A stretch of DNA of 58,204 bases from Chara braunii (GCA_003427395.1 BFEA01000360.1:292375-350578); one strand, 5' to 3'. Counted from the stretch's first letter, positions 21,667-33,315 are shown. Notes: generated from the letters alone by a model not told the origin. Numbers and translations are program-made.

Positions 21667-22201
21667 AACGATGAATAGTTGACCTCTTAGCATCGGGTGG
21701 GTCGCCGCTTGCAGCTTAAAATCTCAGCAAGCTACCAGTTATCACCGTTTCAGCTCCGTCGACGTAGAGCGTGTATTCGGGGAGCTCATGATGACCCCTC
21801 ACTCTTACGACTAAAAAGTTTCCTAGTCATTATCAACTTTTTTTATTAATCCACTCTTCTGGTTTCCTTTTGAGCATGTTAAGAGAGCAAGGAGTAGTAA
21901 AACGTGCTCATTCACCTTCACACCCCTCCCAGTAATAGTTCTCGGACTTGGTTGATCTAAGTAGATGAACCGCCTCATTACGATATGGTTAGTTATCGGG
22001 GGTTCGCATGGGTCTTTGTCCCTAGTTGCCATAAGCGCATGACTTCCGCAGCCAAGTAGCTCTATTGGCTAGAGTCCATAAGCTTGGCGGTGAATATATA
22101 AGAGCCCCATCTAGTTCACTACAGCACACTTTGCCCCCGTTAATGTTTTTGTCGTGGAATGAGTTCGCAGCCACCGGCTGGTCCTGGTTTTATTTGATTC
22201 G

Positions 22202-22632
22202 CACCCTTCAAGTAACTAACAGTCCCTCAGGACCCAACCTGTCAAGGGAGCTGCGTCGTGCTTGTTCGCACACTGCGTGGGATGACTTCACATATTTACA
22301 CGAGCTTGGAACAACACACGCAGCTTGATCAATTCGAACAATACGCTCGGTGTTTCAGACAATCGGTCCTACTCACGTGAATGTAAGGTACAACACAAAA
22401 AGTGCAAGTATTTCGAGACACCACTCTTGCCTTTATGTGAAGGGGTTGTCATATGATACAGAGTCGAAAATAAACGTGTTCAATGACTCTAGGTACCTCT
22501 GGTAGTGTATAGACAAAGTCCCCACTGTAGGGGTAGGCTGCAGGGCACGAGTGCACTCTCGCATGTTTAATCTTAAATAAGTGGGCCGAAGGATCATGGG
22601 GCATTGATTAATCCCAATCCAAGAGAAACTTA
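22202..22632 (+). repeat. Block identical to 40142-40570
   Basis: Over about 430 bases the two terminal-repeat copies show no substitutions, while flanking parts differ by several percent. In the right copy this block carries about ten single Ns. See 40142-40570. Confidence 0.75.
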
Positions 22633-25600
22633 GCCTGGAAGTAGGCCATCCTCCTTAGTACTGAAGCATTGCCACCCATTAATAAGATCTCAGTTTCACG
22701 TGACGAAAACACTAGCCTCGTCACATGACTTGATCAATTTTCCTTTTTCCAGGGTATCGTTCCTTTTTCCTTTCTCGGAGATGCATCTGCTGCATCCGGG
22801 ACTCTGATTTACACTTTTGCTTTAGGCGGGAGACCATGTTTTCTCCAGACGGCCCTACACATTTTGCAAGTCTTAGTGCGAATTACAACTCACAGCAAGT
22901 GAAAAAAGAACCCCGCCTTGGAACGGAACCCATGTGGGTATAACGCTGCTTACAACTAGAATTAATATAGCGAGGCTAGCCGAGTTAAAGCAAGCATGAA
23001 AGGGAAAAACTTGATCAATGGACAACAACACTTGACCTGAGGCACACACTCACTATTTGTAATCCGAGATGCATATGGGCTACCTCATGTCCCGTGTCAA
23101 GCGGTGTCCATTGTCCAGAGCAGGAAGGAGTGAAGAAGTGATTGTCCCACACAATAACTAGAAACAATCGTCACTCAAACACAGGTTCACAAGTAGGAGC
23201 CATTTAGGAAGCAAATACTTAGTTTTTCACGAATTTTCACAGAAGTCTCGTGATTTAACACTGTTCCCTCAAAAAATGTTTGTACTAGCAATTAGGACTC
23301 GACGTGCCCCTCGACCTACCTCTACAATCATTACAGAGGAGTTATTGACGACAAAACCTCTTCGCCATGATGTGTCTACCCCCCCTTTTTTTACTTATCA
23401 CGATGAGTAAAATTGTCGAAGGTATAGGGGATAACAATACTTATCATGCCTTCAGTACCGCCATAGAATGCTCGTTTGTATCTCGTCTTCACCTATTTCC
23501 CTCACACATACAGGCTCATTAGCATGAAGTTACTCACTAGGGTGGTTGACGTCAACGGGGAGGCACATGCACTTCTCTCGCGGGAGGTGCACACCTGCCC
23601 ACTTAGAAGTCTCATCCATGTTCAATGCTAGTAATTATGAGCAGCGAAACGTGATAATGGAGCTGTGCGGATGTGCAGTGGCGGAAAGAGAGTGGTCTCC
23701 ATCAGTAAGAGGGGCGATGTCAATTGCGCGCTCTGACAAGAATCTCCCGTGTAAGTCTGATCCCTCGGATGAAACCTCACGCGATTGATCAAAGGCAGAT
23801 GGTAACGGGAAAACAAGGTCGCCTTTTGTTCGTCCACCTGAGCTTGACGATGTCAGCACAAGAGGGGGAATACTGTTTGTTGAGGTGAACGTGTTCTCTA
23901 AACCCTCGCAAATTACTCTGGTCAACAGACCCCCCCCCATGTCGCAGACCACTCAAGCACTCAGATAATGTCAGTCGTGTAGAGTGCACGAGTCCCTCAT
24001 ATCCACTTGCTCGGGTGACCTTCTTGACGGCGTCTTCTATCTGTTAGCGCTCAGGTCATGTAGGAGTCAACTTGTATCCTCCTCGCAGATACCATCTTCA
24101 ACCTGGGAAAGGCGAAGCTTGTTCAAGAGTTTTGACGTCATCAGAGGGTCTGTGCGTATCGCACTCCTCCTTCTTCTCAAACTTACACACGCCCCTCACA
24201 CTTGTGTCATCTCTCCCTCTCTCTCTGATCATGCAAAGGCACCTGTGTTGATGATGGGTGAACTCATTCGTGACAACGGCTACTTCGACCACAGCATGGG
24301 GAAGACTTGCATGAATGCCCTGGCGAACGACTCCCTCTTCTGTCTCTCTCTCTCCCCCTCAACCGTGACTGGAGGTTTTCTGCTGACGAGACATGAGAAC
24401 GACTAGCACAACGATGAAAACTATGACGGAGATAATATCCTCGCATTGTACCATGACTTAAGAGGATAGACGACTTCAACAAGAAGTCTCTTGTTGCACA
24501 CGATGATGGCGTGCATTGTGTACCCCATGCTCTTATGCCCTTTTACCTTGACGAAGATGGCACACACGAGAACAATTGGTACCATTCAGGCGGGATTATG
24601 GTTGACATCAACCGAAGAAGCACGCGTCCAGTCCATCTGACCTTCCCATGCCTTCTCTCTCTCTTTTTTGGCCGTGGCTGACTCTCCCTCTCTTTGGTCC
24701 TTACACGTGTTCCCTCGCTATAACTTCCTGCGTGCAGAAGTTAAGTTGATGTCAGCCTCTCAAGCATACACGTTGCACTCGCACATACCAGTCCACTCTC
24801 TCTCTCGCGTGAATCATCTGTCGAGCTCTCTCCGCATAGTCATCCTTTGGGCCTTACTATTTGTTTGCCCACTGTCACGAGTTGGCTTCAGGGCCACTTT
24901 CCACAGGCTCTGCAGGCAGGTGGTCCCGTCGCCACTGCTTCAGACCATGCCAAGACAAGGTCTCTACTTTGCTCATCTCGCTCTCCCCACCCGAGTCCTT
25001 GTCCAGATGAGCCTGTTCCCGATCCACCGTATCGGTAGTGGTCCCAGCCTTATGATACGAGAATTTTACCCGCATTTCCTTTGTCACACCGTCCCTCCTG
25101 CAACGCCTCTTCGCAAGGTCCTTGGCCTCAGTGACTGGCGCCTGCAGCTTCAGATTAGCCCTCATCTCATCTTCCTAAGTCCCTTCCACTTTTATCTTCA
25201 ACTTTACCTCTGCTCCCCCGTCGTAGTCGAGAATCGTAGTGATCCAGGGGCCTTCCCCAGACATCGGCCTTCGGCGTGCTAAGAACTTTCAGCAGTCTGG
25301 CCTCTAGCCATGCAGAGCCATGGCCTCATGTTCCCCGAAATAGCTTGCGCTTGGTACTTGAAGCACACGCACACACACGGCCCACACTGGCCTTTTCTAC
25401 TCTGCCTCCCTGTCTCAAACCAGCGGCGTTAGCACCATAAAGTGATTTGCATGCACCTGGTAATTGACAACCAACAACTAGCAACTAGGCCCCTTCAATT
25501 TTTATAGGATCGTTACACATCGCGATCCCTGCATTCTAAACGAGAGACTTCAATGACTTTCAAAATTCGATGTTCTAATAATTTGTAGTTCATAAGTTAA

Positions 25601-26055
25601 TAAAATAAATCAAAACAGAACATAGTGGAACACTAACGGTCACTGTGCAAATACGACTCCTCATAGGGCGCTTACGGGCTAGCACTAATGGGTACCCATA
25701 TCCGATGGTAAGGAGGGGGCCGATGACCTCCCACCTGGGGGGTGATACAGGTGGGAGGTGATAAGCTTCCTACTGAAGCGGCCGAGGGTTACCCCTCTTT
25801 TGGGGTCTCACTGGGCGGCGCTCAGCCAAACAGGTCAGTTACAGTGCGATACATGAAGGGTCGGGTCAGTCCAGACCAGCAGACTTTAATCGAAGTTCGA
25901 AAATGAAACGCCTGCCCTCCTTCCTGCGACGTGACAAAAGGGGGAAAAAAAAAAAATCAAATGGAGAAAAAGAAAAAAAAAAAAATACAAGAAGGAAAGA
26001 TACGTACCACCGCTAGATCTTTCCAGTTAACAAAAGCGATAATTTGATAAATACA

Positions 26056-26120
26056 TTTTTAGTCTCTCCTTTTTCCTTCTTTTTATTTTCTTTTCCGGAG
26101 CTTTCTCCTCTTTTCTTTTG
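26056..26120 (-). promoter_or_regulatory. Candidate polypurine tract of A
   Basis: On the minus strand this is almost pure purine (AAAAGAAAAGAGGAGAAAG ... AAGGAAAAAGGAGAGAC). It ends just before TGTATTTATC, the inferred start of the 3' terminal repeat. Position and composition fit the plus-strand primer of an LTR retrotransposon. Confidence 0.5.
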
Positions 26121-26518
26121 ATAGTGACCATCACTTCTGCACCTACCCCAGATCACGATTATAAAGGCCCGATGTGTAGTTGGGAAAAACAAATCGACTA
26201 TCACTATCCCTTTTCTGCACTTAGCCCAGACCATGACCATCGGGGCCCAACGAGCGGCTAACCATGCTACCCCTTTTTCTAACACACTAGGCAACCCCGA
26301 CGGTCACTTCAGTTATACGGCCGCACACTGTAAGGCAGGGTACCGAACCTGCGCGGTACCACTGGAAAACCCAGTATCTGGGTCTGTCAGTTCCACACGA
26401 CACTGCGGACCGGTACCGAGCTTACAACGGTAAGTGAACGGATGGACTGGTGCGGAGTAATAAGTGAGCAGACGGACGGTTACGCAGCGGAGGGTCGGGA
26501 CACCGTGCCCTCCGACAT

Positions 26519-26580
26519 GATACCAAACCCCCACCAAGCGTCCTCGCTTGGCCAAAGCGCAATAGTCGATCAATATAAAA
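26519..26580 (+). promoter_or_regulatory. Antisense promoter module of A: box, stem-loop, TATA
   Basis: In order on the plus strand: ATACCAAACCCC (26520-26531); a perfect 7-bp hairpin CCAAGCG-TCCT-CGCTTGG (26534-26551); and TATAAAATAA (26574). The same three-part order occurs at 43600-43659 and, with changed but still paired stem bases, at 50809-50857. It lies 263 bases upstream of the ATG of the antisense ORF, on the strand opposite gag-pol. Confidence 0.6.
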
Positions 26581-26842
26581 TAATAAGAGTTGAGAATTCC
26601 TTCGTCCATTTCTATAGTAAGCAGGGGCGATGTCTCTCACCGCGATTCTGCGCTAGCTGTCATCTTGCTTTCCCGCAGCGCAACGTCTTCTTTCTTTCTC
26701 CCTTCACAACACACATCAGTTTCCGCATGACCTGTGTATTAACTCTCCTCTCTCTTCTCTAATAATTCAGTCTTCTCGTTCTCAAACCTTCTTTTAATCT
26801 CTATCATATTATGGCGTACTTCTTTCTCCTTCTTCTCACACC

Positions 26843-27144
26843 ATGCCTGAGGCACGTAGAGGACAGGGAAGAGGGAAGGTGGTACAGGAGAGAAGGGGCG
26901 CAAAGAGCCGCCAACTCATGCACTACGTGAGTTCAGTTCGGAGGAGGAGGGGGAGGATGTGCAAGGATATGGCTCTAATACGAGGCCATTTCAGCGCCAA
27001 CCTTTCATAGGCTGGTATGAGAGAACTCCATCCCTTACAAGGATGGCGTATTTTCATAAGAAATTTGAGGCGCGCTACGGTGCACCCAGCACCTTTTCTC
27101 CCGCTTACTCACCCAGGGCTCCCACCACTCCGGTGGCAAGCTGA
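26843..27144 (+). pseudogene. Antisense ORF of A (left copy), 1-bp frameshift
   Basis: The ATG at 26843 opens with MPEARRGQGRG, a basic Gly-Arg start. Then comes an acidic FSSEEEGEDV stretch, the core GWYERTPSLTRMAYFHKKFEARYG, and a Pro/Ser-rich end at the TGA (27142-27144). A one-base deletion near 26876, relative to the copy at 43926, breaks the frame. Without it the length would be 100 residues. Homologues at 43926-44228 and 51036-51542 are on the same strand. The layout resembles antisense ORFs between pol and the 3' LTR in Grande and RIRE2, but I see no sequence relation. Function unknown; a small nucleic-acid-binding protein is a guess from the charge pattern. Confidence 0.6.
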
Positions 27145-27147
27145 GCC

Positions 27148-27351
27148 TTAGTACCCGCAGCGCCTCCTCCTATACCATGCATAGCTCCTCCTCTTACCCC
27201 GTTCAATAGTTGTTCCCTCTGCTGCATTTTCTTCCTTTTTTCTCTGCTTCAGATAGAATTCATGATTATCTTTTATCTTTTGCATAAGCACAATATCCTT
27301 TCTTTGAACTTCTGAGTTTTTTCCTTCTGTTGACTTTTTAGTCCACTCCAT
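27148..27351 (-). CDS. Charged coiled-coil-like ORF, sense strand, unknown
   Basis: This is a 67-codon Lys/Glu/Arg-rich frame (VQRKDIVLMQKIKDNHEFYLKQ), ending in a basic RRRRCGY. The A' copy at about 44230-44435 has the same text with stops. It lies tail-to-tail with the antisense ORF. It could be a real exon or a by-product of purine-rich sequence. Confidence 0.3.
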   Translation of the reverse strand: MEWTKKSTEGKNSEVQRKDIVLMQKIKDNHEFYLKQRKKEENAAEGTTIERGKRRSYAWYRRRRCGY

Positions 27352-27587
27352 AGCTTCTCTGGCTTAAGAGTTTGAGTACCTTAAGGTCGGGGATGCAGAT
27401 TTCTTGTGAACCAGACCGCTTGTCGGCCACCAAACAAATTTAAGAAGAATTTCTCATCTGCTGCTTGCTTGACTTGCCACTGAATTTTTTCAGCTATAAA
27501 GTTACCTTGTTGCTTATCTTGACTGTGATGCCAGGGGAGTCTGAATGACAAGAACACTTACTCTGCCCGCCATGCTGGGAATAGCGT

Positions 27588-27776
27588 ATACCAAACCCCG
27601 TTCTCTTTCGCCGATCTGAGTGAGGCGTCTCCTCAACTTCTCAGGTAGAAACAAGGGGATACCAAACCCTTTTCTCTTTCTCTGGCCTGAGTGAGGAGCA
27701 TCCCCAACTTCTCAAATAAATAAAAAAGGGATACCAAACCCCGTTCTCACAGACAAATAAAGGGATATCAAACCCC
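27588..27776 (+). repeat. Four ATACCAAACCCC-type boxes
   Basis: Boxes lie at 27588-27599, 27659-27670, 27731-27742 and 27765-27776 (atatcaaacccc), most followed by a TTCTC/TTTTCTC pyrimidine stretch. The same series occurs in A' (44672-44859), and two boxes occur in B (52035-52046, 52089-52100). The box is also the first element of the promoter module. Strong retention between diverged elements suggests a functional cis site. Confidence 0.65.
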
Positions 27777-29438
27777 TTTACTTTTCTCTGGACTTGGAGC
27801 TCTTGAACCATCTGTATGACCCTGCAAAACAACGAGTTTCACAAACCAGCAAGCAAGATCCCAACATGCAAATTCTCTAACAAGCAATCACCACACAATA
27901 ACTAAATAAAATAAATAAATAAAAAGTCAAAATAAAATAATAATTAAAATAACATAAACAGTTCTTCTCACCCAAGAGTTACTGATTGCCTTGGTTTTGG
28001 CCCACCACTGGCCAGGAATGACAGATCTCTCGTCAGTCTGACATACCTCTTTCGGCCCACCTTAGGCCAGGACCAATCATACCATTAATTTTTTGTCTTG
28101 ACGACCCCTTTAACCTGCCTCGAGGTCAGGACCACCATACCCACTACTCGAGCATCGTGACCCTTTGGCATTCCCGCCAGGACACCCAGACTATAGCGGG
28201 TCTGGTCACCCTATGACAGTAGACCTCCCGTCAGTCAGACTGCCTCGTACCCGGATTGACCACTGAGGTCGGGGACCAGCTCACCCACCAATTTTTGGAC
28301 TAGGGCGCTGGTTGCCCCGCCCATATTTTTTAACGTGGGACCTGGTCTAACCACGGTTCCAGGCTCTAGCGAACCTCACTGGATTGCATCCTCTGACTGC
28401 GGTAGGGTTCCAACTCACCCCTTTTGACCTCACAGGCCAGACTCCCGAAGTCTTAGCCTTAGTCAACTACGGAATTCAACACTCGCATCGGGGACCTGCT
28501 GACCCCACCAGATTGCAACCTACTGCGGTAAGGCTCTGGCTGGCCCCAGCAATCAATGCATCTTTAGGTTTGAGAAGAGATCTCAAGTACAGACAGTCAG
28601 ACAAACATCTCAAACCCACAGTCAGACAACCCATGCCCCAGATAACAAAACAGATATTTCTCAAGAGATGTCCCTTCAGTCTCAAAAGACACTGAACAGC
28701 AACAAACAACAGTCGACAATGAACTTTCTTAACACCTCACTTCAGCCTCAAGAGATACAGAGTGTTGATCCCGGAGAGGTCCCTTCCCTCATCCGGGAGT
28801 ACCCGCAAGAGACTTCTCGTCAGTCTGAAGGGAGCAAAGAGATACTGGCCCTAGAGAGGTCCCTTCCCTCATCCGAGACAGAAGATAGACAACTTAGTCA
28901 AGAAACATGAAGTCCCCATGCTGACAACTCTCTGGTCAAGCAAGGTTGAACTTCTTTATGCCCATCTTCTTGATAACTCTTTTGGACAGGCAATGTAGTC
29001 GGAAGACACGAAGTCCCTCCACTAAGAAGTCTCCAGTCAGGTAGGGCTGAACTTCTTTTATGCCCGTCAGATTCTCTCTTCTTCACGAGATCAAAACTGG
29101 TTACTCTTTTGGTGTATCACAGCCACGAGTTCTCTGAACTTAATATCATTGCAACTGCACTTTACAGTTACTCCCCACTCAGGGATCTGATGCTCGTAGA
29201 TCGACTGCGGCTCAGCATTCATGACACTTTGATCTCATTGATTCCATCGTTTATAGAAAATAATAAAATCATCTCAGATGCAGAAACGAATGCAGATCAT
29301 CTGAAAAGTCTCTCTCAAGTCCTTTGTGACAAAATCTGACATGCTGAAATTTGACTTACTGAAACGACAATGCAAAAATAGTCAAAATTTGTTGAAGTTT
29401 TTGTCTTTGTTCTACCTTTCCGTCTCACTATATTTTTC
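27777..29438. other. 3' untranslated region of A
   Basis: No gene supported. 28140-29125 is absent from the A' copy (junction at about 45222). Within it, imperfect repeats include agaggtcccttccctcatcc at about 28775 and 28856. 27898-27960 is AT-rich. Confidence 0.5.
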
Positions 29439-30849
29439 TCAGTTCTTTGAAGCAACTCTCTTACTGGATGACTGGTTGTTCTTTCCTTTCTTTGAAGTCA
29501 TTATAGAGACCAAGTCAGGGTCTCTGAAGATGAACTTACGAAGTTTTGACCCTGATACCATGTCATGAACTCTTGAACCATCCATCTCTTGTATCTCATA
29601 GACCTTGCCCTCTGTTTCACCTTTAATTTTGTAGGGACCGAACCACCTGGGCTCCAACCATTTGGTCCACTGCGTGTCAAGGGAATTATCGAATAAGAGG
29701 ACAACGTCACTAACTTTCAGTTTCTTTTTTCTTATATATCTCTTCTTGTTTCGTCTCTTTTGATATGACAATCTACTGGTTGTCATTCTTTCTGCAGCAT
29801 CCATTACTGTTTGGTACTTCTGATATCTGTCTCATTCTGATCTGAAGAAGTTGTGAAATGAAGTACTCTTTGTCACTCTCTTGGCTCGACCATGTTTTGA
29901 TTATACTTTCAATAGGCAGAGTAGCATACCGACTATACCACAGAGTGAATGAAGCATAACCAGTGGTTCTCTTGACAGTGATGTTGTCAGCATAAACTGC
30001 AGCTCTCAATACTTTTGGTCAATTATTGAGGTTCTCTTCACACAATTTAGCCAATGAATCTTTCAGCGTCCTGTGACCTCTTTTGACAGGTGCATTTGCT
30101 TGAGGATGATGAGTAGTCACATACTGAATTCTAACACCTAGTCTGAGGGTGGTTCTTCTTACAATCTCATTTTTGAATTAAGATCCTCCGTTTGAGACAA
30201 ACTCTCTGATAATAGGGTACCTGAGATAGACTTCCTCTATCCAGTCAGCCACTTGCTCGACCGTCTTCCTTTTCAGAGTCTTTGCCTTAACATATGTTGA
30301 GAAATTATCCCTCATCTTTAGTATGTATGTCATTTCACCCTTGCCCAAAGGTATGGTAACAAGGTGCAAGTGGACCCGACTTCCTGGTTCTACCGGGATA
30401 GTAGGAAACAAAGGCTCAATCATCCTCATAGTAGACCTCTTCTGACATAATACACAAGACTTACAAAATTTATAAATCATGTCTCTCATGCCAGGCCAGA
30501 AGTAGAGTTTGACTGTCTGAGAGTAGGTTGCTTCAGTAACTCTATGACCACCAACAACCTCTTCGTGTAGGGCAACAATTATTTCTAGTTGTCTTTGTTT
30601 CCCACAGACAACTCTTAGTAGAGGTAAGCCTCCTTTGACATCCACAAAGAGGTGACCTCTTTTTAATCTAAACTTCGTTCCTAAGTTTTTGCAGTAATAC
30701 TCCTGTGATTGTTCTCTTTTCATCTTCTTCTCAATCTCTTGATCAATTTCATCATATTTTTCAAAATTAAATAATATCTCTTCCTCTTTCTTCTCACCAT
30801 CTTCCTCATTCTTTGAACCACAACTCTCTTCCTGTTCATGAGCAGCCAC
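29439..30849 (-). pseudogene. Integrase of A, catalytic triad lost
   Basis: 30849-30178 has an acidic linker, the HHCC zinc finger (ALHEEVVGGH, CKSCVLCQKR) and the core start. 30009-29773 continues and 29804-29439 is the C-terminal domain (KLKVSDVVLLFDNS, EPRWFGPYKI). Compared with B, the first Asp reads His (VHLHLVT), the second reads Asn (FVSNGGS), with a TAA two codons later, and the Glu reads Lys (APVKRGHR). The enzyme would join element DNA to the genome, but this copy cannot. Confidence 0.85.
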
Positions 30850-31077
30850 AGCCGCAGCGTTGACCCTAGCATACCAATCATTTTGTTGTTCTTCTTCTTT
30901 TTCAAAAATTAATTCATAGACATAAGCATCAAGGATTTCTCCCTAGTTGTCTCCCTCTTCAGGCCATAAGTTCCACTTGTAAGAGTTTGGAGCCTTATAG
31001 TCTTCGTCGTCTTCCTCATTTAAGAAGTTATCAACATAGGCAGATTCTTCGATTGACCAATCAACATTCTCATCTTC

Positions 31078-31119
31078 TTGGAGAAACATTTAAAACCCTT
31101 GGAGAAACATTTAAAACCC
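31078..31119 (+). repeat. 21-bp tandem duplication at the RNase H deletion point
   Basis: The unit ttggagaaacatttaaaaccc occurs twice, at 31078-31098 and 31099-31119. It sits where the RT thumb (LGFKCFSKG) is joined directly to the acidic linker (VDWSIEESAYVDNFL). In B these are separated by about 0.65 kb containing RNase H. Confidence 0.8.
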
Positions 31120-32030
31120 AAGATGGTTACCTTTGCTTGAAAGAGAAGGGACTTTGGTCCCTAGGACCATCTTCACTCCCTCAGCATGTTCCCAAACAAA
31201 CTTTTTAACTCCATCAGTGATTAAAGTCTCGTCTCTTACTAGGGGTTCTTTCACAGGGTTATCATCAATGTAAAGACTGACTATCTCATGTAAGATGTCC
31301 TGCATGACTTTGATCATATCTCTTTGAACTACTGCCACACCATTGGTCCAACCCTGAGGTACCATACACATTTGAATGAGGCGTCTTGGCGTGTGCATGG
31401 TAGTCATTGGTCGGCTAGTGGGATCAATGATAAACTGATCATAGCCAGAGTATAAATCAATAAAACAATAAATGCATCGATCAGCAAAAGATTTAGAAAG
31501 GAGATCAGCATTAGGAAGGTTGCATGCATCACGTACCGTTACTGAGTTGAGCTTCTGAGGATTATATATCTATCTAAGTCCACCCCCTGGTTTACAGAAA
31601 CAAAACCAGTAGTTAGCATATGGTACATCACCAGGTTCAACAATATTAGAGACAATTTTCTTATCAAGATATTTTACCACTTCTGCCTCTTCTTTCAAGG
31701 CATACTGAGTTGGTCTATTATTCCATGGGATATGATCAACTGTCCATAATTTTGCGATCTTAATCATATCCATATCAAATCGCCTTCTTTCTTCATCATT
31801 AAAAGAGAATATACCAGAGAAGTTTTGACACACTTTCAAGATATATTTTTTCTCTTTAAGCAAGATGAACTGGTCTGAACCTGTTTTCATCGTGTCAAAC
31901 CTTTCCCTGTTGACTTTATTTTCCAATTTCGCAAACTCCCTTAATGCTTTAATAATTCTCCTTTCTTTTTTCAGTGTCTTATCATATTTTTTTCAATTAG
32001 GACTATCACTGGGTTCTTCTTCACCCTCTT
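31120..32030 (-). pseudogene. Reverse transcriptase of A, RNase H missing
   Basis: 31926-31570 reads fingers (WTVDHIPWNNRPTQYALKEE, FCKPGGGLR). After a stop the frame resumes with LNSVTVRDACNLPNADLL and CFIDLYSGYDQF, which carries the first catalytic Asp. 31407-31111 holds PQGWTNGVAVVQRDM and the catalytic YIDD at 31272-31261, a YIDD variant of YMDD/YVDD. The thumb is cut short and no RNase H follows. Confidence 0.87.
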
Positions 32031-32227
32031 AGGCTTGTATTTTCTTTTAAACTCGGTGACTATTTTCCTAAAAAATGATGTGTTGATGCAAACTTTAATT
32101 TCATTTTTCCACCCTTAGCATTTTGAGCAGCCTTCTGAAATGCTTCAATCTGCCCAACTTCATCTTCGAGCTTGCCAATAGTTTTCATCATCTGATTAAT
32201 ATTAATTGAAACTTCCTCCTTGACTTC

Positions 32228-32651
32228 CTATTTGTCTTTTTCTTTTACCTTCCTTATTTTTTCAATAAATTTTTCTCTTCTAATTGAGTTATCTGATACC
32301 TTATGCTTATGATGATGGGAAGTACAAACCATAAAAGTTTGTTCATGTGCTGTCTCCGGATCTTGCAAGTCAATCCAGGATGACCCCTCATGAATGAAGA
32401 ACTGGACAGTTTTCATCCTATGTAAGATTGGAGTGTCCAGGATACAATCATGGTCTAGATCTGGTACCACAAATCTTAGTAGCTCAACTGACATCATCCC
32501 AACCGTAATGAGTAAATTGTTAATAAACCCTGCGACAAGGAGTTGCCCAACAATATTACTTAACATTTGCTTTGAGGGTCTATCAATGGTCAGGTCACAA
32601 ACTTTCATAGCTCTCTGAGAGATAAGTTTCATTTCTGCTCCAGAATCCACT
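32228..32651 (-). pseudogene. Aspartic protease of A
   Basis: The active site reads LVDSGAEMKLIS at about 32660-32620. The second half DLDHDCILDTPIL fits the retropepsin fold. Downstream the frame runs into a Lys-rich linker. The upstream joining sequence (32994-32650) is in another frame. Motifs are intact but the polyprotein frame is broken. Confidence 0.8.
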
Positions 32652-33315
32652 AGGGCTTGGATTTTACCTGATTAATGTAGATAGTTAAATATTCACAGTT
32701 CATGGTTGTGAACCAAATTTTACATCCTTGCAAGGTTTTGTTGACTCGACTGGGAAAGATTGATCCCAGATAGTTAACTTCCATATTTTTCTTATCAATT
32801 AATTTCATGAGTTCCTCTCTCAACTTTGATGCTGAAGTCATTTCCTCTTTGAAAGACAAAGTCACTTTTGTTTCTTCCAACATTTTTGTAATTATATCTG
32901 TAATTACAGTTTCATCTTCCAACTTGCTCGAGAGACGGTTAACGGAGGCCTCAATTTTCAGACCACTTGTCAGACCATTTATAACAAAACTCAAGGGTCA
33001 TTTTAACTAAACTTGACACCAATTAATAAAGTGGAGATCATACTAACTTCGTACAAAAATAAAAATAAAAAAAGAACTCTAAAAAATTACAAAACAGCAA
33101 GGCAAAAATGTGTTTTCATGCAAAATTCACTCATTTCATTTTTCAGGATTTTCAGGATTTTTTAGGGCTAGCCTAAACAGTCAACTCCAAGACCCCAACA
33201 AACACCAAACTTGGCGCACACATACCTTGATGAAAAATAAAACAGGGCAAAAAAAAACAAAAAAAAACTAAAAAAAAAAAATATTCAATGCAGTTTTCAA
33301 GATTGAGTGGGTTAA

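Larger units (their letters stand above)
19060..26055 (-). repeat. Left (3') long terminal repeat of A, about 7.0 kb
   Basis: The left edge TGTCGCAC at 19060 matches the right copy starting at 37238. The right edge is inferred at aaataca (26055), giving TGTATTTATC...GTGCGACA on the element strand, next to a long polypurine stretch. It contains a sense-strand ORF (20826-19624) and a 230-bp tandem duplication (21211-21666). I see no other convincing gene in 21670-26055, although minus-strand fragments near 25165-24875 and 24292-24098 look protein-like. Seven kilobases would be unusually long for an LTR. Confidence 0.55.

Noticed and set aside
24668-25282. 204-codon plus-strand frame in the left terminal repeat
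   Set aside because: It is not kept in the right copy, has no motif, and overlaps a minus-strand frame of equal plausibility. Neither is supported enough to call.
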